From NCBI GenBank assembly GCA_964391805.1, contig CAYMNK010000009.1, positions 31,110-95,109 of the forward strand: a stretch of 64,000 nucleotides of DNA. Reading direction: 5' to 3'. This document shows, piece by piece, positions 31,247 through 39,683 of the stretch; the stretch's first letter is position 1, and the number at the start of each line of letters is the position of its first letter. The notes beneath the pieces were generated by a model, which was not told where the DNA came from, searched no databases, and was given only the letters and a program-made list of their open reading frames with translations. The stretch comes from RUG14300 sp964391805 (GTDB lineage Bacteria > Bacillota > Clostridia > Christensenellales > CAG-1252). The translations under genes and the position numbers were made by a program.

Positions 31247-32411
31247 TTTATGCGTTGATATAGGATACAAAAGTATAAATCACTTTGGCGAGCAATTATG
31301 CGGTGACCACGTAGACGTCGTACATCAAGGTGACAACTCAACCGTTGTTGTTGTTGCGGACGGTTTGGGGAGCGGTGTTAAGGCAAGTATTTTGTCTACG
31401 CTTACCTCTAAGATCATATCCACTATGATGGCTAATGGCTTGACGTTGGAGGATTGCGTATCTACCATTGCTCAAACTTTGCCTATCGATTCGCAAAGAG
31501 GCGTTGCATATTCGACCTTTACCATTATTCACATTGTAGATAATAAAGAGGCTGAAATCATTCAATACGACAACCCTCTTGTTATCTTACTTAGGGATGC
31601 TAAAAACTACGATTATCCTAAAGTTGAGATGAATATCGGTGGTAAGAAGATATATAAATCGGTTGTCAAACTCAAAGAGGGCGATCTATTTATAGCGATG
31701 AGCGACGGTTGTCCCCATGCCGGACTCGGTATGCGCTATAATTTTGGTTGGAAGCGTTCGGAAATTATCGATTTTATGGAGTCGGTAGCTCATGTTGGGT
31801 ACACAGCCAAGAATTATTCGACCATTTTAGTAGACGAATGTGATAAGCTGTATGGCTATAAGCCTGGTGACGATGTTACCGCTTTGGTTGTTAAAGTTAG
31901 ACAGCGTGTACCTATGAATATGCTATTCGGACCACCTGCCAACAGGGATGACCAAAATAAAATGATGGCATTATTCTTTGCCAAGGACGGCAAGCACATC
32001 GTTTGTGGCGGAACCACTTCTTCTATAGTTTCCAAATACTTGGGTAAGCCTATCAAAACAAGCTTGCTTTATTTGTCCGGAGACGTACCCCCTACAGCCG
32101 AGATCGAAGGCGTAGATTTGGTTACCGAGGGCGTAATCACCGTCAATAAAGTTCTTGAATACGCCAAAGATACATTAGGTGATAATAAACTATACGAAAA
32201 ATGGAGCATGGGGCGAGATGGTGCGTGTATGATAGCAAGATTGCTTTTTGAAGAAGCAACCGATATAAACTTCTATGTTGGTAGAGCAATCAACCCGGCA
32301 CATCAAAACCCCGATTTGCCCATTAACTTTAATATAAAAATGAATCTTGTCGGAGAGCTATCTAACTGCTTAAGACAGATGGGTAAAAGAATAAAAGTGA
32401 GTTACTTCTAA
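31239..32411 (+). CDS. SpoIIE-type PP2C serine/threonine phosphatase
   Basis: 390 residues. Metal-binding motifs of the SpoIIE/PP2C family: VVVADGLGSGVKA (about 37-49), MSDGCPHAGLG and GDDVTALVVKV. The last 150 residues form an extra domain that I cannot name. No sensor domain of its own; it is fused by position to the HydS-like gene, whose PAS output may control it. Such phosphatases usually act on anti-anti-sigma or HPr-like partners, none of which is seen nearby. Confidence 0.85.
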   Translation: MNDLCVDIGYKSINHFGEQLCGDHVDVVHQGDNSTVVVVADGLGSGVKASILSTLTSKIISTMMANGLTLEDCVSTIAQTLPIDSQRGVAYSTFTIIHIVDNKEAEIIQYDNPLVILLRDAKNYDYPKVEMNIGGKKIYKSVVKLKEGDLFIAMSDGCPHAGLGMRYNFGWKRSEIIDFMESVAHVGYTAKNYSTILVDECDKLYGYKPGDDVTALVVKVRQRVPMNMLFGPPANRDDQNKMMALFFAKDGKHIVCGGTTSSIVSKYLGKPIKTSLLYLSGDVPPTAEIEGVDLVTEGVITVNKVLEYAKDTLGDNKLYEKWSMGRDGACMIARLLFEEATDINFYVGRAINPAHQNPDLPINFNIKMNLVGELSNCLRQMGKRIKVSYF

Positions 32412-32426
32412 GGAGATGATTGACTG

Positions 32427-33851
32427 ATGAGAAAATTTGATACAAATGTACAAGCAATTAAATATGAGGTACTGAGAGAGGTTGCCAAAGAATATTGGCA
32501 AGGTACTCTTTATGAACATATTTTGGATATTCCCAAAAGGATTGCCCCGGGTAAAAATCCCACAATGCGTTGCTGTGTTTATAAAGAAAGAGCTATACTT
32601 GCCGAAAGAGTTAAGATAGCAATGGGCGGTGGCGAAAACGAAGATAATGTTATCGAGGTTATCGACATTGCATGTGATGAATGCCCCGTTGGCGGTTATG
32701 AAGTTACCAATGCTTGTAGAGGATGTCTTGCACACCGTTGTGAACAAGCATGTAAGTTCGGTGCCATTACGTTTGACCATAATCACGTAGCACACATTGA
32801 TAAATCCAAGTGTAAAGAATGTGGAGCATGTGCTAAGGTTTGTCCATATAATGCTATATATAATTATAAGCGTCCCTGCGAAACTGCTTGTAAGGTTAAA
32901 GCTATTCAAATGGGTGAAGATAAACAAGCTTGCATAGATCATTCTAAATGTATTTCTTGTGGCGCATGCGTTTACCAATGCCCCTTTGGAGCGATTACCG
33001 ATAAGTCCTATATACTTAAGGCTATCGATATTCTTAAAGGAAGCGATAATAATAAAAATTATAAGACTTATGCTATCGTCGCACCTTCTATATCGAGTCA
33101 GTTCACATACGCAAAACTCGGTCAAGTTATCACTGGACTTAAGGAATTAGGCTTCCATACCGTTATCGAGGCTGCGTTGGGTGCAGATATGGTTGCTAAG
33201 GCAGAATCTCAAGAATTAGCAGAAAAAGGATTCTTGACAAGTTCATGTTGTCCCGCTTTCGTTGATTTTATCGAAAAGAACTTCCCGACTCTTGTTCCCA
33301 ATATTTCTCACAATCTTTCTCCGATGGGTACTATTTGTAAGTATCTTAAAGAGCATGAGCCCGATTGTAAGACTATATTCATTGGACCTTGTACCGCAAA
33401 AAAGGCGGAAGTCAAGAAAGAAAAGGTTGCCAAATACGTAGACGTAGCCATGACTTTCGAGGAGTTGCAAGCACTCTTTGACAGTAAGGATATAGATATA
33501 ACCACACTTAGCGAAGGTGTTTTAGATAACGCATCCTATTTTGGTAGAATCTTTGCTCGTTCGGGTGGATTATCCGATGCGGTTAAACAAGCTCTACACG
33601 AACAAAATATCGAGTTCGATCTTAAACCTCAAGCATGTGACGGAATCGAGGCATGTAAACTTGCTTTACTTATGAAGAGTAAGGGTAGATTGGATGCTAA
33701 CTTTATCGAGGGTATGGCATGTATCGGCGGATGTATCGGTGGTGCAGGATGCTTAACTCACGGTGAAAAGAATAAGGCCGAAGTCGATAAGTATGGCAGA
33801 GAAGCATACGAAAAGACTATATCCGATGCTTTATCGGTATTAGATACCTAA
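32427..33851 (+). CDS. Group B-type monomeric [FeFe]-hydrogenase
   Basis: 474 residues. Several ferredoxin-type Cys sets in the first 200 residues (including CRGCLAHRCEQACKFGAI and CKECGACAKVCPYNAI). H-cluster motifs: TSSCCPAFV (about 271-279), IGPCTAKKAE (about 319-328) and ACIGGCIGGAGC (about 431-442). The SSCCPAF and GGCIGGAGC variants are those of group B enzymes, in contrast to group A (TSCCPGW and GGCxxGGGQ). Probable ferredoxin-linked hydrogen production or oxidation in the cytoplasm. An AAGGAG site precedes the start. Maturation genes are not in the window. Confidence 0.88.
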   Translation: MRKFDTNVQAIKYEVLREVAKEYWQGTLYEHILDIPKRIAPGKNPTMRCCVYKERAILAERVKIAMGGGENEDNVIEVIDIACDECPVGGYEVTNACRGCLAHRCEQACKFGAITFDHNHVAHIDKSKCKECGACAKVCPYNAIYNYKRPCETACKVKAIQMGEDKQACIDHSKCISCGACVYQCPFGAITDKSYILKAIDILKGSDNNKNYKTYAIVAPSISSQFTYAKLGQVITGLKELGFHTVIEAALGADMVAKAESQELAEKGFLTSSCCPAFVDFIEKNFPTLVPNISHNLSPMGTICKYLKEHEPDCKTIFIGPCTAKKAEVKKEKVAKYVDVAMTFEELQALFDSKDIDITTLSEGVLDNASYFGRIFARSGGLSDAVKQALHEQNIEFDLKPQACDGIEACKLALLMKSKGRLDANFIEGMACIGGCIGGAGCLTHGEKNKAEVDKYGREAYEKTISDALSVLDT

Positions 33852-33873
33852 TCTTTCATTTGAGTAAATAATA

Positions 33874-35079
33874 ATGGACCGTATAGAAAATAAAGGACGA
33901 AACAAGCGGAACGAACTCGGTAGAGAGCTTCCCTATTTAATAGTGCTTGGAGTTGCCGTCATTTTTCTTGCGGTCTTTTTGATTTTACGTACGTCAACCA
34001 CGATTTGTGAGTATATTACAGATAACGTAAGCGTCAAAATAAATGCTTTTACTTCATCTATTTCGTCGAAAGTATCCTTTTCGGTATTTGAAGTTTTTGT
34101 AATTTTTGCCATCGTATTGGCTGTAGCGTTTATTGTATCGTTGATTATATCTCTCGTGAAGAAAAGGTTCCGTATTGCCATTAGATTGACATGTTTAATG
34201 GCATCCATATGTTGTTTATTTGGTTCTTACTACATTTTGGTTGCCGGCTTTGCCTATAACCGCGAACCGATTGGCAGTTTTTATACGGGTAATATGGAAT
34301 ATTATGATTTCTACGATGTTGTCAAATATTTTAAAAGTGATTACGATTATCTTGCCGACAAAATGGAGAGAGATGATAGCGGATTGTCCGTTTGTCCGTA
34401 TACCCTTGAAGAATTAAGCGATTTGTTGAAAGAGGAATGCTTGCGACTCGGTGACAAATACAATGTTGAGGGTGTATTCTCGGTTAAACCGATGAACGTA
34501 TTTTCACAGTTTATGTCCGACACGGGAATTACGGGAATTACTTTTGTACCAACGGGAGATTGCGGAGTTAATATTCTACAGCCTTCTGTCGGTATTACCT
34601 TTACAGCAATGCACGAAATGATGCACTCGATAGGTATAATGCGCGAAAATGAAGCAAATGCGTTGAGTTGCTACCTTCTTATCAGTAGCGACAATGAATA
34701 CTTGAGATATTGCGGATATTTCGGTTATTACAATTATCTGTTAAGGGCACTTTCTTTAAACTACGAAGAGAGTGAATATAATGCCGTGCGAGTTAACGAT
34801 GCGGTACGCAAGGAAACGGCAAAGTATAACGAATATTGGGCGAATCAAAGTTCTGTATTCGATAAGGTCGGCAATTTTTTCAATGACCTATACCTCAAAC
34901 TTTCGGGACAGAAGGATGGCACCGGATCTTATCATGAGCCGACAAATTCGGGCGGAATAGAAAAAGAAGAGGGCGATAGAGTGTTTGTGAGTGTTCAATA
35001 CAACTCGTTTCAGCAAGCATTTATTCGCACTTACCTTGATAAAACGGCAAAACAAGACCCGAAATGCACTATAAATTGA
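33874..35079 (+). CDS. DUF3810 membrane metallopeptidase-like protein
   Basis: 401 residues. Three N-terminal membrane helices (about 20-42, 67-90 and 98-118) and a long C-terminal domain with AMHEMMHSIG (HExxH zinc motif, about 247-256) and the downstream RENEANALSCYL, which supplies the third ligand. The overall shape matches DUF3810. A substrate is not known. Upstream distance to the hydrogenase is 22 bases; a terminator directly follows, so it may end that operon. Confidence 0.78.
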   Translation: MDRIENKGRNKRNELGRELPYLIVLGVAVIFLAVFLILRTSTTICEYITDNVSVKINAFTSSISSKVSFSVFEVFVIFAIVLAVAFIVSLIISLVKKRFRIAIRLTCLMASICCLFGSYYILVAGFAYNREPIGSFYTGNMEYYDFYDVVKYFKSDYDYLADKMERDDSGLSVCPYTLEELSDLLKEECLRLGDKYNVEGVFSVKPMNVFSQFMSDTGITGITFVPTGDCGVNILQPSVGITFTAMHEMMHSIGIMRENEANALSCYLLISSDNEYLRYCGYFGYYNYLLRALSLNYEESEYNAVRVNDAVRKETAKYNEYWANQSSVFDKVGNFFNDLYLKLSGQKDGTGSYHEPTNSGGIEKEEGDRVFVSVQYNSFQQAFIRTYLDKTAKQDPKCTIN

Positions 35080-35082
35080 TTA

Positions 35083-35117
35083 AAAATTCGCAATTTACAA
35101 AAACTGCGGATTTTTTT
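35083..35117 (+). terminator. Terminator after DUF3810 gene
   Basis: Ten-base stem (35083-35092 with 35105-35114, one G-U), 12-base loop, T-tract of seven (35111-35117). Confidence 0.8.
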
Positions 35118-35129
35118 GTATAAAAACTA

Positions 35130-35168
35130 TTGAAAAATAATAAATATTTATAGTATAATAGTTATACT
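35130..35168 (+). promoter_or_regulatory. Promoter of ppa-holA with inverted repeat over the -10
   Basis: TTGAAA (35130-35135), 18-base spacer, TATAAT (35154-35159). A perfect inverted repeat AGTATAA/TTATACT (35152-35158 and 35162-35168, 3-base centre) covers the -10 and the start region, so a repressor could act there. AGAAGGGTGG precedes the ATG. Confidence 0.65.
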
Positions 35169-35190
35169 AAGTTGAGAAGGGTGGCTGATT

Positions 35191-35721
35191 ATGAACGTTT
35201 GGAAGGAAATGAATCCGTCGAGAGTTAAGCCCAATGATTTTGTGGCTGTAATCGAGATATCTAAAGCGATGAAGAATAAGTATGAACTGGATAAAGAGAC
35301 CGGTATGCTTATTTTGGATCGTGTTCTTTTTACATCCACGCACTATCCGGCCAACTATGGTTTTATTCCGTTGACTTATGCCGATGATAACGACCCGTTG
35401 GACGTTCTCGTTCTTTGTAGCGAGCCTATAGCCCCGCTTGCTATAGTTCGTTGTTATCCTATCGGAGTTATGGAGATGACCGACGAAGGCGCTATCGACT
35501 ATAAGGTTATAGCGATTCCGTTTGGCGATCCTACTTATAACGGATATAACAATATCGACGAGTTACCCAAACACATCTCGGACGAAATACAGCATTTCTT
35601 CAATGTTTACAAAACATTGGAACATAAGAATACTACGGTGTTGGAAATGCTTGGTAGAGATCGAGCCCTTGAAGTTATAGAAGATGCCCTTGTAGGCTAT
35701 CAAAAGAAATTCGGTAACTGA
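35191..35721 (+). CDS. ppa: Soluble inorganic pyrophosphatase, family I
   Basis: Hydrolyses pyrophosphate to two phosphates. 176 residues, normal length. DDNDPLDVLVL (about 65-75) holds the D-x-D-P-x-D metal motif; FTSTHYPANYGFIP and the downstream Lys/Tyr are also in place. It overlaps holA by one base (TGATG). Its presence beside a PPi-dependent phosphofructokinase in the same window is noteworthy because it would compete for PPi. Confidence 0.95.
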   Translation: MNVWKEMNPSRVKPNDFVAVIEISKAMKNKYELDKETGMLILDRVLFTSTHYPANYGFIPLTYADDNDPLDVLVLCSEPIAPLAIVRCYPIGVMEMTDEGAIDYKVIAIPFGDPTYNGYNNIDELPKHISDEIQHFFNVYKTLEHKNTTVLEMLGRDRALEVIEDALVGYQKKFGN

Positions 35722-36641
35722 TGAACTGTTTTGAACTGTTACAGCTTATTGAACGAGGTGAGATACCTTCGGCGGTAAGGATAGGCGGTGATGACGAATA
35801 TTGGCGTAAAAAAGCTAAAGATGCTTTGATAGCGTTATGCGATCCGTTTGATCTTACTGTTTTTGAAAACGTTGATTTATCCGAAGTCGTATTTGCATTG
35901 GGTTCCATTCCCATGCTTGGGGCAAGACGAGTGGTAGTAGTCAGGGGATTAACCAAGAGCGATAAAAAAACGCTCGAATTGTTTAAATCCTATATTAAGG
36001 ATCCTAATCCGACATCGGTATTGGTCCTTGATTGTAAATGTGACTTCGATTTTATTCCCGAAGTCGTTTGCGATAGAGTATACGGCACTCACCTTACCGA
36101 TGAAATCGAAAACATATTTGCGTCATTCGGTAGAAGCGTAGAAAAATCGGCTATAGACTTGCTTATCGAATACTGTGAGTCTGATATGACGAGAATTTAC
36201 TCCGAAATATGTAAATTGACAGCGTATTCGTTAGGTACGGTTATTAAGGCTGATATAGAGGAATGCGTAGAACCGAGTGTAACGTATAAGGCATATAACT
36301 TCGTTAATTACATAGTTAACGGCGATTATGTATCATGCTATGACTTTGTTGCGAAAAGTAAAGATAAGTTGACGAGTTTTTTGGGAATGCTTATTAGAAC
36401 TTATCGACTTGCGTTTTACAGTAAGAGTCACAACTATAACGAACTGGCAAAACTATTTGATGTTCCCGTTTTTACCGCCAAGAATGCTAAAAAAGTTGCA
36501 GACCGATATTTGGCGGTACAGTTATATAAAATAATATCGTTCTTATATGACTTGGAGTACAAACTCAAAACAGGTGCAATTAACGAAGAAACAGCACTTC
36601 CGCTCATGTTAGCGGAAACTATAGAAAGGAGAAATAAATGA
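35721..36641 (+). CDS. holA: DNA polymerase III delta subunit
   Basis: Clamp-loader subunit, 306 residues. N-terminal YLFxG-like start is replaced by VRIGGDDEYWRKKAKDAL; FEN, FALGSIPMLGARRVVVVRG and a C-terminal helical collar (FLGMLIRTYRLAFYSKS, then AVQLYKIISFLYDLEYKLKTG) fit HolA. No Walker A is present, as usual. It overlaps both neighbours (one base with ppa, four with the next gene). Confidence 0.85.
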   Translation: MNCFELLQLIERGEIPSAVRIGGDDEYWRKKAKDALIALCDPFDLTVFENVDLSEVVFALGSIPMLGARRVVVVRGLTKSDKKTLELFKSYIKDPNPTSVLVLDCKCDFDFIPEVVCDRVYGTHLTDEIENIFASFGRSVEKSAIDLLIEYCESDMTRIYSEICKLTAYSLGTVIKADIEECVEPSVTYKAYNFVNYIVNGDYVSCYDFVAKSKDKLTSFLGMLIRTYRLAFYSKSHNYNELAKLFDVPVFTAKNAKKVADRYLAVQLYKIISFLYDLEYKLKTGAINEETALPLMLAETIERRNK

Positions 36642-37234
36642 ATCACGAGCAATCGAATAAAAAATCGAGGGGCTTGATTATCGATAAAATCAAGCGTATA
36701 CCTTTGTGGGCGTGGATGCTCATTCTTGGGATAGTGAGTATTGCATCTAACTATTATAATGCTCAAATGGTATCTAACTCTGCCATGGCGGAAATGCCTA
36801 TATCTATTTCGCCGATAGTATTTTTCATTATAGTTTTAGGCTTATCGGCGGTTGTACGTCCGTTTGTGCTGAGACTTGTTGCGAGAATCATTTACGCGGT
36901 TGCGTCGAGAATTTATTTTAGAAGTACCAATTATATTCCCGATTACAACCTTAGAAAATTGCCGATAGAGTATAACGATTTTTTGGTTACCTTCTTGTGC
37001 ATCTACTGCATTTCCGATTTGTTTGTAGGATTATTCGGTGTCATCGCATTGTTTGTACCGTATGCTTCATATATTTTGAGTATTCCCGCTAGCCTATTTA
37101 GAATTGCAGGTTATGTATTCGGTGCATTCATTCTTAAACCTTTAGTTGCCGATTGGCAATGTAAGCGTACTTTTACGTCCTTAGGATTGATTTCCGCCAT
37201 TATGCTTTGTTTGAGCGTGGGGGTGATAATATGA
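36638..37234 (+). CDS. Small integral membrane protein, unknown
   Basis: 198 residues. A basic N-terminus is followed by four or five hydrophobic helices (WAWMLILGIVSIA, ISPIVFFIIVLGLSAVV, DFLVTFLCIYCISDLFVGLF, and two near the C-terminus). No motif is recognised. It overlaps holA (4 bases) and the next gene (4 bases, ATGA), so it is part of the ppa-holA operon. Confidence 0.65.
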   Translation: MNHEQSNKKSRGLIIDKIKRIPLWAWMLILGIVSIASNYYNAQMVSNSAMAEMPISISPIVFFIIVLGLSAVVRPFVLRLVARIIYAVASRIYFRSTNYIPDYNLRKLPIEYNDFLVTFLCIYCISDLFVGLFGVIALFVPYASYILSIPASLFRIAGYVFGAFILKPLVADWQCKRTFTSLGLISAIMLCLSVGVII

Positions 37235-38622
37235 GAAAGTTGTTAGCACTATTTACGGTTATAGCCGTTATAACGATATCGCTATTTTCTTTCGGTACAG
37301 CCTTTGCCGAGAGCGAAACCGACTTTTCGGTTTATGATATTTACAGTAATTACTGTTCTCAATTTGTGGATAGAACCCCCGGTTCTGACGGTGAACGTCA
37401 ATCTGCATTCTATATAATGAATCAACTATACACGCTTGGATATACCGCAGTAGACGGTAGTTCGAGCGGTGTAAAGGAAGATATGAATCCGTATTTGCAG
37501 AATTTTACCTTTAAGTATGAATCCGATATTTTAAACGAACAAGGAGATTACGAGGTAATAAATGTATCTTCAACTAATGTCATAGCATATAAGAGATCGG
37601 ATAAAGATAATGCGAAGTTGCTGATCATCGGTTGCGGTTACGATAATGCGTATAGCTTATATGATTCATATAACACCTACGAGCCTATTAAATCGGAAGG
37701 TGCATACGAGTATTCGAGCGCGGTCGCTACGGTATTGGGAATTGCAAAAAAGTTAAAATCCGCATCTTTGGACTTCGACGTTGCATTTGCATTCTTCGGA
37801 TCGGATTCGTTGTCTCATGAGGGTGTTTCGCAATTTTTCAAAAAGAATACTCAAGAGATAATTGGATATATTAACTTGACGAGTATTATAGCAGGTGATT
37901 ATCTTTATGCTTACTGTGACGATGTATCCACCGCTCATGGTGAACTTGTAAGTGATATTATTACCAAATTCGGTTATGACATCAAAGTTGCGCCCTTCGA
38001 TAAGAAGATCACGACCAATGATTCGCTCGATTCCGACAGACCTTATTGGCATGCGGGATTAGATTCGATTAATTCACTGTTTATGGAAAGAGGAATCGCA
38101 TCGATAAGTCTATTTGGATATAACTGGGATTCTAATTGTGAATCCGATGAATATGCCAATATTAGAGGAACTGCGAGTGATAATTTTGAATACCTCGAAA
38201 AGTACTATGGTAAGGATAAAATTACATCGAGGCTAAATACTGCGCGTGATTTCGTTGTTACTACCGTAGTTAAAAATAGCGACTTGGTTACTGCTTTAGA
38301 GAGTTATGATACGAGTTACACTTCTTTGTACGGTGATTCGGCATATTACGGTGTTTCGATTGGTTGTATAGTAATAGTAATAGCTCTATATATAGTAGGC
38401 TATTCGTTTGCAAATAAGAAAACATCTTCGGCAGGAACTCCCGATTTTTCAACCAACAGCACTTTCCTCAATGGAGAGAATATAGATAATACAGACGACA
38501 TTTTCGGTTTTGACGGTGATCCCGTTGAAGGAGACCGAAAGGATATAGATACAGACGAGTTCTCATTCGGCGATTCCGATAAGGATGATACGGATGATGA
38601 CGATATATTTGGAGAGTTTTAA
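37231..38622 (+). CDS. M28-peptidase-like membrane protein with altered metal ligands
   Basis: 463 residues from the ATG at 37231, chosen because MRKLLALFTVIAVITISLFS then starts a clean signal peptide and the ATGA overlap with the upstream stop is typical of coupling; the longer frame at 37207 lacks these. The extracellular domain has the M28 fold signature but not its ligands: IIGCGYDNAY in place of the usual H-x-D, EGAYEYSS in place of GAxDNxSG, and FFGSDSLSHEG without the EE pair. A transmembrane helix (about 370-390) and an acidic, Asp-rich cytoplasmic tail follow. Probably a non-catalytic relative. Confidence 0.7.
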   Translation: MRKLLALFTVIAVITISLFSFGTAFAESETDFSVYDIYSNYCSQFVDRTPGSDGERQSAFYIMNQLYTLGYTAVDGSSSGVKEDMNPYLQNFTFKYESDILNEQGDYEVINVSSTNVIAYKRSDKDNAKLLIIGCGYDNAYSLYDSYNTYEPIKSEGAYEYSSAVATVLGIAKKLKSASLDFDVAFAFFGSDSLSHEGVSQFFKKNTQEIIGYINLTSIIAGDYLYAYCDDVSTAHGELVSDIITKFGYDIKVAPFDKKITTNDSLDSDRPYWHAGLDSINSLFMERGIASISLFGYNWDSNCESDEYANIRGTASDNFEYLEKYYGKDKITSRLNTARDFVVTTVVKNSDLVTALESYDTSYTSLYGDSAYYGVSIGCIVIVIALYIVGYSFANKKTSSAGTPDFSTNSTFLNGENIDNTDDIFGFDGDPVEGDRKDIDTDEFSFGDSDKDDTDDDDIFGEF

Positions 38623-38624
38623 CT

Positions 38625-39455
38625 ATGAACCAATTCTTGAACTTTATTCAAAATGCAGGCTGGGTTATGGCAGTTGATGCTATTATAGTTGTTGCTGCCT
38701 TCGGTGTTATGCTGTTTTTGACGCTACGTAAGCGCAATTACGGCTTAGCAATCTTTTTGACCGTATACTTTTTAGGTGCAGGCACGGTAATGCTTCTTTC
38801 CGACTATTATGAAGGTAAGTATTTGTATGTCGGCGCACAAGTTTTGAGGTATTTCACGGTATTCGTTATCGTCGCATTAGGTGTTATTTATCAAAATGAC
38901 CTTAAGGCTGTTTTCCTCAAAATCGGCGGTAAATCCGATGAAACCGTATTCCATACTCACGGCAACAGCGAGGATGAATTGATCGATTCTGCTAATGAGA
39001 TTATCAAGGCAGTCCAAACACTTTCCAAAAACGATACCGGTGCATTAATAATTATGTGCCCCGAGAGTGTTCCTTCGAGTGTTGTCGATACAGGTACCAA
39101 ACTTAACTGTCTCGTATCGTCCGAGGTGCTTCAAGCGATATTTAATAAGAAGTCTCCGTTGCATGACGGTGCTGTTATAATTAAAAATAACACGATTATC
39201 GCTGCAGGATGTTTCCTTCCTTTAACTCAACGCACCGATTTGAGTAGAGATTTCGGCACCCGTCACCGTGCCGCAATAGGCGTTACCGAGGAATATAACG
39301 TATTCCCCATCGTTGTATCCGAGGAATCGGGTATTGTGAGCGTCGTTCATAAAAACGGTGAAGTTAAGAGATTTATTACAGGCGAAAAACTTCTTGACGA
39401 CCTTGCTACAATCTACGGAATTTCTGTTATTTCGAGGATTAGGAAGCGTAAATAG
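38625..39455 (+). CDS. cdaA: Diadenylate cyclase, CdaA type
   Basis: Makes cyclic di-AMP from two ATP. 276 residues: three N-terminal membrane helices (to about residue 85), then a DisA_N catalytic domain with LHDGAVII (D181-G-A) and GTRHRAAIG (R-H-R at about 211-213). The usual partner cdaR (ybbR) does not follow; the upstream M28-like gene is two bases away. C-di-AMP controls potassium and cell wall balance in Firmicutes. Confidence 0.93.
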   Translation: MNQFLNFIQNAGWVMAVDAIIVVAAFGVMLFLTLRKRNYGLAIFLTVYFLGAGTVMLLSDYYEGKYLYVGAQVLRYFTVFVIVALGVIYQNDLKAVFLKIGGKSDETVFHTHGNSEDELIDSANEIIKAVQTLSKNDTGALIIMCPESVPSSVVDTGTKLNCLVSSEVLQAIFNKKSPLHDGAVIIKNNTIIAAGCFLPLTQRTDLSRDFGTRHRAAIGVTEEYNVFPIVVSEESGIVSVVHKNGEVKRFITGEKLLDDLATIYGISVISRIRKRK

Positions 39456-39549
39456 TATTATGAATACATTTTTACGTCAAGCTAATGCGATGCGGATCAT
39501 TGCAGTTTTAAAGGAGCATACTTTTATATCGGCTTGGCGTGATTAAATT

Positions 39550-39585
39550 GATAAATGGGTGGATTATATAGTCCACCATTTATCT
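39550..39585. terminator. Possible terminator hairpin after cdaA
   Basis: Stem of about 13 pairs: GATAAATGG then GTGGA pairs with TCCACC then ATTTATC, with one bulged G and an 8-base loop. It has no T-tract after it, so it could be a regulatory or processing hairpin instead. Confidence 0.35.
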
Positions 39586-39683
39586 TATAAAGTACAAATG
39601 ATTTAGGATTACCGTCAATTACGGATATACTCAAGACTTTTATATACTAACGATGATATATTCGAATGTTTAGGAGACTTGAT

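Noticed and set aside
32370..33125. Minus-strand frame of 251 codons under the group B hydrogenase gene
   Set aside because: Antisense shadow; the plus-strand protein has clear Fe-S motifs.
37207..37230. Upstream start of the M28-like gene
   Set aside because: Adds charged residues before the signal peptide; the ATGA overlap at 37231 is more natural.
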